A stretch of DNA of 64,000 bases, from positions 1,302,001 through 1,366,000 of the forward strand of contig CAVXNB010000004.1 of assembly GCA_963763085.1 (NCBI GenBank), written 5' to 3'. The position numbers and the translations under genes were made by a program. The notes under the pieces were generated by a model. The model searched no databases. It was not told where the DNA came from and worked only from the letters and a program-made list of their open reading frames with translations. The stretch's first letter is position 1. Every line of letters starts with the position of its first letter. Source of the stretch: CAVXNB01 sp963763085. Lineage in GTDB: Bacteria; Actinomycetota; Acidimicrobiia; Acidimicrobiales; Bog-793. Of the stretch, positions 8,331 through 15,793 are shown piece by piece.

Positions 8331-9365
8331 TCAGGCGACCAGCTTGCCCCGGTCGACGACGGGTCGGTCGTCGACAGAGATCGAGCAATCGCGGATCGGA
8401 AGGTCAAGATGGAACGGCGTGACGCGGTTCTTGAACGGGTGGGGCCCGGTGGAGATCAGGAAGTTGCCCTCGTAGCAGCGACCGTCCATTCCCATGAGCG
8501 ACTCCCGACCGTACATGCCGAGCGCCAGCCAGTCCGCCGTCGAGAGCAGCCCCCACCCCATGTGAGAGGTGAACGGAGCGGCGTCATCGTTCTTCTCGTC
8601 GCAGTACGCCTGGATCTTCCAAGCTTGCGCCCCGCCGACGACCTTCACGACCCGGCTGTCCTCGACGCTGACGGTGATCGGGTCGCTGACGTACTCCTTG
8701 AACGGGAACAAGATGTCGCCTGGGGCAAGGACGAACTGGCCGTCGGCGCGCCCCGGCCAGCAGACCACCATGCAGCTCGGCCAGTGATCCCAGCGACCCG
8801 GGTCGTCAGCGAAACCGGTCTGGAAGCCAGGATGACAGTCCGACACGTCCACGTGGAGGTCGGTGCCGTGGTCCGAGGAGACGTGCATCTTGGTGGCCTG
8901 TTTCAAAAGGTCCCGTGCCGCGAGTGCGCGCGCCTTGTCGGCTTGTCCGGTCATGTTGCGCGCCAGCACTTCGGGAGGGTCGCACACGAACAGGATCCGC
9001 GTGCCGGCTCGCAGGATGTCCTGCTGGATCTCGGCGTGGATGTGCCCTTCGATCGTCACGTCGACGATCATGTCCACGGACTTCAGGAACTCGAGCATGT
9101 CCGGGAAGCCCTCGAGGGCCGCGAGGCCGGAGCCGCTTCCACTCCGCACTCCGGGCACGGCCACGGACGAGCCCCCCGGCAGGACGACCGAGGCCACCGA
9201 CCGCAGCCCGAGCGCCTCGGCGGCGGCGAAGGTCGATCCCACGTAGTCCTGCCGGCTGGTGGGCTCGGAGAGGATGACGAGCGATTCGTCAGGCCTGAGC
9301 GCACACGTGCTCAGCTCCTCCCGGAACAGCGCAACCAGATCGCTGGCAGCGAGCAGTGATGACAT
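8331..9365 (-). CDS. NicX-like ring-cleavage dioxygenase / M29 aminopeptidase-T-fold protein
   Basis: This 344-residue protein belongs to the leucyl-aminopeptidase/NicX group. NicX is the Fe(II) enzyme that opens 2,5-dihydroxypyridine to N-formylmaleamate in nicotinate degradation. The metal ligands of NicX, as I recall them, are His265, His318 and Asp320; here H268 (SHMGWG), H319 and D321 (FHLDLP) fall at almost the same positions. This supports a dioxygenase rather than a peptidase, though M29 peptidases share the fold. The ATG follows CAGGAGG. Neighbours encoding a molybdenum hydroxylase and an alpha/beta hydrolase also echo the nic pathway. Confidence 0.75.
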   Translation of the reverse strand: MSSLLAASDLVALFREELSTCALRPDESLVILSEPTSRQDYVGSTFAAAEALGLRSVASVVLPGGSSVAVPGVRSGSGSGLAALEGFPDMLEFLKSVDMIVDVTIEGHIHAEIQQDILRAGTRILFVCDPPEVLARNMTGQADKARALAARDLLKQATKMHVSSDHGTDLHVDVSDCHPGFQTGFADDPGRWDHWPSCMVVCWPGRADGQFVLAPGDILFPFKEYVSDPITVSVEDSRVVKVVGGAQAWKIQAYCDEKNDDAAPFTSHMGWGLLSTADWLALGMYGRESLMGMDGRCYEGNFLISTGPHPFKNRVTPFHLDLPIRDCSISVDDRPVVDRGKLVA

Positions 9366-9413
9366 CGTCGCGACCTCCTGTCAGTGGGTGTTCGGGGATG
9401 CGATGGCTCCAAC

Positions 9414-10709
9414 TCAACCGACGGCACCGCTCGCCGGCCGATAGACCTCCAGGTAACGCCTCAGCGCCTGTTCGAAGCAGTCGAGCGGAGCCGTCATGAT
9501 CCCCGCTCCGATGTGACCGCCGCTGCGATTCGCGGCGCCGGCGTGGATGCGTGGGACGATCCCGGTCTCGACGACCTTGAAGATGTCGATCCCGAGTGCT
9601 GTCCCGCGACCGTCGAAATATGGGATGGTGAGCTCGGGATGCTCGCCGACCGAGAAACGGTAGGCGTTCTCGCTCATGGCGATCATGCTGCTTGCCGTCC
9701 CTCCCGAGTAGTTCTGGAGGGCGAAGCCGGCAGCAGCGGCTGAGCCGCCGAGACCGATCGTCTCCATGATCAGGCTCTCCCCGGGCATCGCGGCGACATC
9801 GTCGGGGCTGAAGCCCTCGAAGACCTTCGCCACCACGAGCGGTACCGGGGCGCGGAACCACTCGCTCCCGAGACCGCTCACGCGAATGGAGAACTCGCGG
9901 CAACTCGCCGTCATCGCCGTCACGACGCTCGAGCCGGCGATGTCGCGGGCGCCGTCGGCAGTGAGCTTGGCTGAAGCCATCGCGAGGTGGAGGAAGAACA
10001 AGTCACTCCTGCGAATGAAGGCGGCCGTGGCCTCGACCGCCTCCCTGGCGTGAACGGAGACCTCGATCAGGCCGGCCAGCAGTTCGCGCGAGAAGAAGAG
10101 CGTCGCCGCGGTGTTCCGGCTGTGGAGCTCGTCGCCGGCGAGCAATGCCCTGCGCATGACGGCGAAGAGGTCGAGCGGGCCGGAGTGGCGGACGACCTCC
10201 TTGAGGACGGGAGCGACGGTCTCGCGGATGAAGCGCAGATTGGCAGCCACAGCCTCGTCGTAGACCCCGAACGTCAGACGCTCGCGTTGTGGGCCCTCGT
10301 AGATCGTGCAGAAGGACCGGGCTCCGCCTGACGCGTCCTCGACGACAAACACCGGCATCGATGCCGTGTACACCCCGGCGACCGAGCCGACACAGCCGTG
10401 ATCGTGGCAGGCACGAAGCTGGATCCGGCCGTCGATGACCTGCTCCCAAGCGTCCTCCTCGGAATCGGCCAAGCCCTCGTAGAGCGCCCCGCCGATGATC
10501 GCACTGCGCTGCACGCCCTCGTAGGCGGGCGGGTCCAACGGGGCGCCCGAGGTGAGGATGGTGCTCGGCGTCATGCCGGGGATGACCTCGAGCGCCGGGG
10601 CGACATCGACGAGCCGAGGCCGGCAGCTCGCCAGGCGGGCCACCGTCTCGTCGTTCGCCGCCCCACGTTCGACGCTCCTGAGATCGCCCGCGGTCGTGGA
10701 CCCCGTCAT
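9414..10709 (-). CDS. DUF1116 protein (YlbE/AllG-like)
   Basis: This 431-residue protein matches DUF1116, the family of E. coli YlbE/AllG, reported as one component of oxamate carbamoyltransferase. Visible family marks are GMTPSTILTSGAPLDPP near the N-terminus, CHDHGCVGSVAG, HSRNTAATLFF, and RSGGHIGAGIMTAP near the end. The usual partners, FdrA/AllF and the DUF2877 protein AllH, are absent from this window. It overlaps the upstream PEP-utilising gene by 4 bases (ATGA), so the two are co-translated. A role in carbamoyl or acyl-phosphate transfer in the heterocycle pathway is possible, but the solo occurrence makes this speculative. Confidence 0.8.
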   Translation of the reverse strand: MTGSTTAGDLRSVERGAANDETVARLASCRPRLVDVAPALEVIPGMTPSTILTSGAPLDPPAYEGVQRSAIIGGALYEGLADSEEDAWEQVIDGRIQLRACHDHGCVGSVAGVYTASMPVFVVEDASGGARSFCTIYEGPQRERLTFGVYDEAVAANLRFIRETVAPVLKEVVRHSGPLDLFAVMRRALLAGDELHSRNTAATLFFSRELLAGLIEVSVHAREAVEATAAFIRRSDLFFLHLAMASAKLTADGARDIAGSSVVTAMTASCREFSIRVSGLGSEWFRAPVPLVVAKVFEGFSPDDVAAMPGESLIMETIGLGGSAAAAGFALQNYSGGTASSMIAMSENAYRFSVGEHPELTIPYFDGRGTALGIDIFKVVETGIVPRIHAGAANRSGGHIGAGIMTAPLDCFEQALRRYLEVYRPASGAVG

Positions 10710-12559
10710 GGAGTGGCGGCGCCCTCTTCGTCCTCGTCGAGGATCGTCACGATGCCGCGGGTCCCGTCGACCCGGACTCGCTGGCCGGTCTTGATGACGC
10801 GGGTGCCGTAACCGGTACCCACCACGGCCGGCAGCCCGTACTCGCGCGAAACGATCGCCGCGTGCGCCATGATCCCGCCCGAGTCCGACACGGCCGCGTT
10901 GATCCGCTTGAAGATCGGGGTCCAGCTCGGGTTCGTGATGGGGCAGACGAGCACCTCGCCTTCCTTCACCGTTGTCAGCTCGTCTGGCCCCAGGATGACG
11001 CGGGCCGGCCCCTCGGCAACCCCTGGGGAGGCAGCCACGCCGTGCAGGGTTCTGTCCGACGCCTCACGGGGTGTCTGCCAGCGCTCCAGGGTCTCCTGGG
11101 TGATACCCCACAACATGATCGTGAACGGCTCGGTGATGAGCTCGGGCGCGATCCCGAGCGCCGGCGGGGGAGTCCAGTTCCGGAGCGCCTCGAGGATCCG
11201 CTTGCGTTCGGCCACCTCGCGCTGCCAATAGGCGCGCCGGTCGGTACTGATCGCCGCCCATCCGGTCTGCAGGTCCCACATCGCCGGGTACACCTCCCAG
11301 CGGTGAAGGTAGAAGATGTCCTCCGAAGCCTCGAGGAAGCCGCGATGCTCGAACACCCGACCGAGCTCGCGGACCTTGGTCCAGAAGATCGACCAGTGCT
11401 GATGCTCGCAGTAGAAGGCGTGGTCCTCCACGAACACGTACACCATGCGGGCAAGAGCGATCAGATCGTCGAAGGTGGCCCGGTCGGCGTCGGAGGCCAG
11501 CAGCTCCCGGTACTCGCTCGTGACCCGGTCCCGCTCCGCCTGGACCTCCTCGCGCGGCCGGTCGGTCGACTCGTCACGCCCGAGGGCGTCGACGTAGTTC
11601 TTCAACGCCGAGAACGGGACCGAGAGGTCCGTCATCCAGACCGCGTGATGGTGCGACACGCCGTGGCCGGTCGAGAACCAGAACCACTCCTCCTTCGTCG
11701 ATGCGAAGGTCTCGAGCCACTGATCGCCGTTCGGCAGGTCCTTGATCTTGGCAAGGACAGTCTCGGGCTCATCGTCCTCGGCGGCGAAGGCCTCCGTCAG
11801 CTCGAGCTCGACGGCGAGAGCGGCGAGCTTGCGCAGCTCCTCGTTGGGCCGGAACAGCAGCACCTCGATACCCATCACCATCTTGGCGACGGTCTGGTCC
11901 TCGATGCTCGGGAAGGCTTTCTTGCAGAAGCCGAGGAGCGTCAGGTAGGCGCCGTAACCGAGCCCGAGCATCTCGAAGTGGAGGTAGTCCATCTCCTGGT
12001 GGTTCTCGAGCAGCCGGTTGTAAGCCTTGTAGAGGTGGAACCCACTCGTGAGGTGCTGGCCCTCGCGGACCACCTCGTCCGGCTCGAGCTCGGGGAGCGG
12101 TTGGAACGAGATCTCCTTCAGCTCCTTGATGCAAGCAAGAGCTTTGACGACCCACTTGTCGTAGAGCTCGGGCCAATGCTCGAAGTAGAAGCCGGCGCGG
12201 TCGGTGAAGATCGCCGCTCGGCGCTCGATCTCCGCCGGATCGGTGATCACGTTCGGGCTCACGTAGACGTAGCCGTTGAGGACGCGGTGGTCGAGGCCGA
12301 GCGCGGTCGGCACCGCGAACACCCGGGTGATGTTCTGGCTCGCCACGACCCAGGTGTGCTCGGGGAAGAGGAGATCGAACGGGTAGACCGGCTCGGGGTA
12401 GTGCATCGAGTCGAAGAACCAGAACCTCTTTTCCTCCTCGTTCCTGCGGTCCTCGGAGAACGTCGCGTAGTACGGGTACATCCGTTCCCAGCCTTCAGCC
12501 CCAGGCGGCGTGGGGATCTCGAAGGGGTTCGGGAACCCGGTCAGCTCTCGATCGGTCAT
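10706..12559 (-). CDS. PEP-utilising enzyme with catalytic-His mobile domain (PpsA/phenylphosphate synthase-like)
   Basis: This 617-residue (about 70 kDa) protein ends in a PEP-synthase phosphohistidine domain. Residues about 505-605 read GVAASPGVAEGPARV, then SDSGGIMAHAAIVSREYGLP with the phosphorylated His at position 566, then PAVVGTG. The N-terminal 480 residues are a large helical region without the ATP-binding domain, which is encoded separately at 13255-14358. The size and His position closely resemble PpsA of phenylphosphate synthase (70 kDa, His569 as I recall). The pair should transfer phosphate from ATP to a hydroxyl or other acceptor. The acceptor is unknown. Confidence 0.8.
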   Translation of the reverse strand: MTDRELTGFPNPFEIPTPPGAEGWERMYPYYATFSEDRRNEEEKRFWFFDSMHYPEPVYPFDLLFPEHTWVVASQNITRVFAVPTALGLDHRVLNGYVYVSPNVITDPAEIERRAAIFTDRAGFYFEHWPELYDKWVVKALACIKELKEISFQPLPELEPDEVVREGQHLTSGFHLYKAYNRLLENHQEMDYLHFEMLGLGYGAYLTLLGFCKKAFPSIEDQTVAKMVMGIEVLLFRPNEELRKLAALAVELELTEAFAAEDDEPETVLAKIKDLPNGDQWLETFASTKEEWFWFSTGHGVSHHHAVWMTDLSVPFSALKNYVDALGRDESTDRPREEVQAERDRVTSEYRELLASDADRATFDDLIALARMVYVFVEDHAFYCEHQHWSIFWTKVRELGRVFEHRGFLEASEDIFYLHRWEVYPAMWDLQTGWAAISTDRRAYWQREVAERKRILEALRNWTPPPALGIAPELITEPFTIMLWGITQETLERWQTPREASDRTLHGVAASPGVAEGPARVILGPDELTTVKEGEVLVCPITNPSWTPIFKRINAAVSDSGGIMAHAAIVSREYGLPAVVGTGYGTRVIKTGQRVRVDGTRGIVTILDEDEEGAATP

Positions 12560-12569
12560 CGGTCTCCTC

Positions 12570-13253
12570 TCAGTTGCCGTCGCGGTCGACGCTCAGCCCG
12601 AGGAGAAGCCGGGAGTCGCCAACGATCTCACGCATTCCTTCGATGGCGACCTCGTCCGCGTGGTCCAGGTCGAAGATGGCCTGCCGGTAGAGGGGGAGGC
12701 CGAACACGACGGCCTCTGGTGGGCGCATCCGCTCCAGCATCCAGCTGTGCTTGATCTTTGCCTGCTCGGCGGTGTAGCGGCCGGTCTGCACCCACTGGAC
12801 CGTGAGCCACCGCAGGGTCTCGAGGAACGAGAGCGAGTCGGCGGCCTGGAGCACGTCTGCTTCGGGACTGCCTCCGACCTCGTGACGGAGCACGAGGCTG
12901 CTCACCCGGTAGCGGAACGCCTCGTCGACCTCGCCGTCTTCGGCGAGCCAGGCATCCACGAACTCTGCCGAGCGGATCGAGTGGGCGAACAGATAGGCGG
13001 GATCGTCGAACTCGCGCGGCGTGCTCGGCGGTCCGCCTGGGAAGTGCCGCTCGGCATCGTGAACGAGTGCGGCCAGGCAGAGCTCCAACGACGCGTGAGG
13101 ACGCAGTCGCCGCACCCATTGCCGCGTGACGATCAGATGCTCGAGCTCGTAGAAGCCCTCGAGCCATTCGATGGCGCGCAGCTCGAGGGCGCTGAGCGAC
13201 GGGTCACGGTAGCGGCCGAGAAAGCTCCCACGATCCACCGTCAATGACTTCAT
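12570..13253 (-). CDS. HD-domain protein between the two halves of a split phosphotransferase
   Basis: This 227-residue protein has the HD signature in order: H in YELEHLIVTRQW, HD in LVHDAERHFPGG, H in VLRHEVGG, and D in QAADSLSF. HD proteins are metal-dependent phosphohydrolases. A longer frame is open upstream, but ATG 13253 is one base after the TGA of the upstream gene and follows GGAGAGG. Its place between the ATP-binding and His-domain subunits, and its mass near 25 kDa, recall the third subunit of phenylphosphate synthase (PpsC), although that protein is not an HD protein. It may reverse or control the phosphorylation. Confidence 0.75.
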   Translation of the reverse strand: MKSLTVDRGSFLGRYRDPSLSALELRAIEWLEGFYELEHLIVTRQWVRRLRPHASLELCLAALVHDAERHFPGGPPSTPREFDDPAYLFAHSIRSAEFVDAWLAEDGEVDEAFRYRVSSLVLRHEVGGSPEADVLQAADSLSFLETLRWLTVQWVQTGRYTAEQAKIKHSWMLERMRPPEAVVFGLPLYRQAIFDLDHADEVAIEGMREIVGDSRLLLGLSVDRDGN

Positions 13254-13254
13254 C

Positions 13255-14358
13255 TCAATCCTCTCCGCTGAACATCGCAACGACGCAATCGAGGGCTCTT
13301 CGGGGTCGTCCCTCTGACGCCTGAGTCGCCACGACATGCGTGCTCCAGACGGTCTCGGGCCGTACCTGAAGGAGGAAGATCCTCCCGTCGTGATCGATCG
13401 CCCACTCGGTGTCCTGTGGTGACGCGCGCAACTTCTCCACCCGCCTGCCGAGGCTGACGAGCCGGCTTATCTCGTCATCGGACAGCGACGGAAGAACCTG
13501 CCTGGCCTCGTCCACGGGTGTGGCTACGACAGTGCCCGAGCTCGCATCGAACCGGTACTCGTGGAGCTTGTCCCCGACCTCTTCGAAATTGATCGCACCC
13601 GTCACCTTGTTGACCGAGATTCGGTCCGGCCGGACGTCTCCTCTCACAACCGCCTCGCCGAGCCCCCAGCTCGACTCGATCACCACCCGGGACCGGTCGC
13701 CCGTCCGTGGATCGAGCGTGAACATGACCCCGGCGCTCCGTGCGTCGACCATGAGCTGGACCCCCATGCACATTGGCGTGAAACCGACGCCGAGAGAACG
13801 GTCGACCCGGTACGACAACGTGCTGTCGGCGAGGGAGCCGACGAGGCCGCGTTTCACGGCACTGACGACGGCCTCCGCGCCGATCACCCAGAGAAACGTG
13901 TCGTACTGGCCGGCGAAGCTCGCGTCCTCTCCGTCCTCGCTCTGCCCACTGGAGCGGACAGCGACCGGCGGGTCGGCGCGTCCCACTCGTTTCCCGAGCT
14001 CCTGGTAGGCAGCGACGACAGCAGCTTCGACCGGCTCGTCCATCGGGAGCGACTGAGCGAGGTCGTGCATGACCGCCAACCGGTCCGTGCTCGGGACGGC
14101 CTCGGCCGACGCAGCGTCGAGGTGCCGCTCCGGATGGGGCTGCGCCTCGTGGTAGCGGGCCAGCGACCGCTCGAGGAAGGACTCGTTGGCCGCCGTCGTG
14201 ATCGCGAACCCGGGAGGCACATCGACTCCTGCAGCCGTCATCTGCGCCAAGCCCCAGCACTTCCCACCGAGCAGGTCGCTCGAGAGGTCCGAAGCCTGAT
14301 CGAACCAGGCAACAAGCGGGAGGCTCGATGCTCGACCACCGGGCTCAATCATCGGCAC
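13255..14358 (-). CDS. PEP synthase/PPDK-type ATP-binding subunit (PpsB-like)
   Basis: This 367-residue protein is a free-standing ATP-grasp N-terminal domain of the pyruvate phosphate dikinase family. Motifs run in order: LLGGKCWGLAQM (usually GGKGANL), VAVRSSGQSEDG, SFAGQYDTFLWV, SAGVMFTLDP, ESSWGLGEAVVRGDV, and TEWAIDHDGRIFLLQVRPET. It lacks the mobile His domain and the PEP/pyruvate domain. Start is GTG at 14358 preceded by GAAAGG. It should take phosphate from ATP and pass it to His566 of the protein at 10706-12559. It is the first gene of the block 14358-7304. Confidence 0.82.
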   Translation of the reverse strand: MPMIEPGGRASSLPLVAWFDQASDLSSDLLGGKCWGLAQMTAAGVDVPPGFAITTAANESFLERSLARYHEAQPHPERHLDAASAEAVPSTDRLAVMHDLAQSLPMDEPVEAAVVAAYQELGKRVGRADPPVAVRSSGQSEDGEDASFAGQYDTFLWVIGAEAVVSAVKRGLVGSLADSTLSYRVDRSLGVGFTPMCMGVQLMVDARSAGVMFTLDPRTGDRSRVVIESSWGLGEAVVRGDVRPDRISVNKVTGAINFEEVGDKLHEYRFDASSGTVVATPVDEARQVLPSLSDDEISRLVSLGRRVEKLRASPQDTEWAIDHDGRIFLLQVRPETVWSTHVVATQASEGRPRRALDCVVAMFSGED

Positions 14359-14417
14359 CCCAGCCTTTCGCGTTTCATCGCCAAGAACTCAGGCTCCTAG
14401 CTTTCGAGCGAAGCAAA

Positions 14418-14442
14418 ATGCAGATAACTGCATGTGGTCACA
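14418..14442. promoter_or_regulatory. Candidate operator/promoter region upstream of the split phosphotransferase operon
   Basis: The 106-base gap before the GTG at 14358 holds two inverted repeats: ATGCAG-ATAA-CTGCAT (14418-14433) and TGTG-GT-CACA (14433-14442). The gap is more AT-rich than its surroundings. Such sites suit binding by a dimeric regulator such as the GntR or YhfZ-like proteins, but no regulator can be assigned. Confidence 0.35.
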
Positions 14443-14464
14443 CTACGAAGACGCGCTCGCGGTG

Positions 14465-15268
14465 TCAACTCAGCTGCAGGAACGTGCGTATGGCGGCGTT
14501 CATCGCCTCCGGCTGCTCGAGGTAGGCAAGATGCCCGGCCCGCGGCACCTCGACGAGGCGGGCACCGGGGATCGCGGCGGCCACCCGCTGGTTGTAGGCG
14601 GGTCGTGTGATCAGGTCCTCGTCTCCGTGGACGACCAGCACTGGGCAGGCGATCCGGGGGAGTCGGTCGAGCGTCTCGTGAGCCAGGTCGGCGGCGAAGT
14701 GCCCGATGTAGCCGGAGACGTCCCTTGCGCCGGAGACGGTGCCGAGAAACGCCTCCAGTTCGACCAGATCCTCATACCGTTCGTCCAAGGTCGACGGCGC
14801 CCACATCCAAAACGCGAACTTCTTGAACACCTCCATGTCCGCATGCCGCAGCGCGTAGATCCTCGACTCGTAGTGCCGGCGCACGTGGTGCTCGCGCGCG
14901 GTGGAGGACCACGTCGACATGAGCACGACCGAGCGCGTCCTCTGCGGGTGGGAGAGCGCGAGCTCCTGCAGGGTCGCGGCGCCGAGGCTGAACCCGACGA
15001 AGTTCGCGTCGTCGACGCCGAGATGGTCGAGGAGCCCGACGAGGTCCTCGGCGAGAAGCGCAGCGCTGTAGGGACCGTCAGGGCACTCGCTCCGGCCGCT
15101 GCCCCGGAGGTCGAAGGTGATGCACCGGTAGCTGCTGGAGAACTCAGGTACCTGGTATCGGTGCCAGGCGTCGCCGTTCATGCCGGTGCCCATGACCCAG
15201 ACGAGCGGGGGGCCGTCTCCAGTCTCTCGGTAGTGCAGCTCCACGCCATTGACAAAAGCAAGGGGCAT
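14465..15268 (-). CDS. Alpha/beta hydrolase
   Basis: This 267-residue alpha/beta hydrolase shows the expected order of catalytic parts: oxyanion segment VMGTGMNGDAWH, FDLRGSGRSE, nucleophile elbow GFSLGA, the acid in VVHGDEDLI, and the His in RAGHLAYLEQP. Related pathway enzymes are NicD (N-formylmaleamate deformylase) and RutD, and the context suits either. It lies downstream of a RidA-fold gene on the same strand with about 90 bases between. Substrate specificity cannot be read from sequence. Confidence 0.88.
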   Translation of the reverse strand: MPLAFVNGVELHYRETGDGPPLVWVMGTGMNGDAWHRYQVPEFSSSYRCITFDLRGSGRSECPDGPYSAALLAEDLVGLLDHLGVDDANFVGFSLGAATLQELALSHPQRTRSVVLMSTWSSTAREHHVRRHYESRIYALRHADMEVFKKFAFWMWAPSTLDERYEDLVELEAFLGTVSGARDVSGYIGHFAADLAHETLDRLPRIACPVLVVHGDEDLITRPAYNQRVAAAIPGARLVEVPRAGHLAYLEQPEAMNAAIRTFLQLS

Positions 15269-15310
15269 GCGGGTCTCCTTCTGCTCGTTTGGGGGTCAGC
15301 CGGCTCGCTC

Positions 15311-15372
15311 GGTCGCCCGGTCGCCCGGTCGCCCGGTCGCCCGGTCGCCGGTCACGCCGGTCACCCGGTCGC
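15311..15372. repeat. Octanucleotide tandem repeat GGTCGCCC
   Basis: About eight near-identical copies of GGTCGCCC run from 15311 to 15372, the last ones degenerate. They cover the spacer between the hydrolase and the RidA-fold gene and include that gene's final codons and stop (15361-15363). Copy number could vary by slippage and so change the RidA C-terminus or the distance to the hydrolase start. Confidence 0.85.
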
Positions 15373-15777
15373 CCGCACCGCGAAAGCCTCGACTTCGACC
15401 GAGAACTGCTCCTCCACCAGGCCGGCCACGATGAGCAGCGTGTTGGGCGGGTAGCCACCGTCAGGAAAGAGGTCAGCGAAAACGGCGGTCCGCGCCTCCA
15501 TGAACTCGGCGATGTTGCCGGCCCCGACCAGGTAGGTCGTGGTCTTGAAGATGTCCTTGGCTCCGAGACCCGCCGATCGCAGGGCCGTGGCGATGTTCTC
15601 GAACACCTGTCTTGTCTGTGCACTGACACTTCCGTCGCCCGCGAGGCTGCCGGAGGGGGTCGTGCCGAGCTGACCCGCCACGGTCACGATCTCAGTGCCG
15701 GTGGCGATGCTCACGTGCGAGTACTTCCCGCGCGGGTCGCCGAGCCCGGCCGGATGCTTGATGAGTTCAACGGGCAT
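15361..15777 (-). CDS. Second RidA/YjgF-fold protein of the cluster (atypical active site)
   Basis: This 138-residue protein has the RidA fold: GQLGTTPSG, TRQVFENIATALRSAGLGAKDIFKTTTYL in part, and VEVEAFAV with the conserved Glu. The PAR-type motif reads PPNTLLIV, so like the RidA paralogue at 4895 it lacks the catalytic Arg. It is 16 bases downstream of the amidohydrolase stop on the same strand and is likely co-transcribed. Two non-canonical RidA proteins in one cluster argue for a pathway role rather than general imine detoxification. The 3' end runs into an 8-bp tandem repeat. Confidence 0.85.
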   Translation of the reverse strand: MPVELIKHPAGLGDPRGKYSHVSIATGTEIVTVAGQLGTTPSGSLAGDGSVSAQTRQVFENIATALRSAGLGAKDIFKTTTYLVGAGNIAEFMEARTAVFADLFPDGGYPPNTLLIVAGLVEEQFSVEVEAFAVRATG

Positions 15778-15793
15778 TGCCGGATCCTCCTCG

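Noticed and set aside
10862..12754. Long plus-strand open frame opposite the PEP-utilising enzyme gene
   Set aside because: It is rich in Arg, Glu, Leu and Val with no recognisable motif and lies entirely opposite a well-supported gene; such shadows are common at this GC content. The same applies to the other long antisense frames.
15311..15372. CRISPR-like array
   Set aside because: The unit is only 8 bases with no unique spacers; it is a plain tandem repeat.
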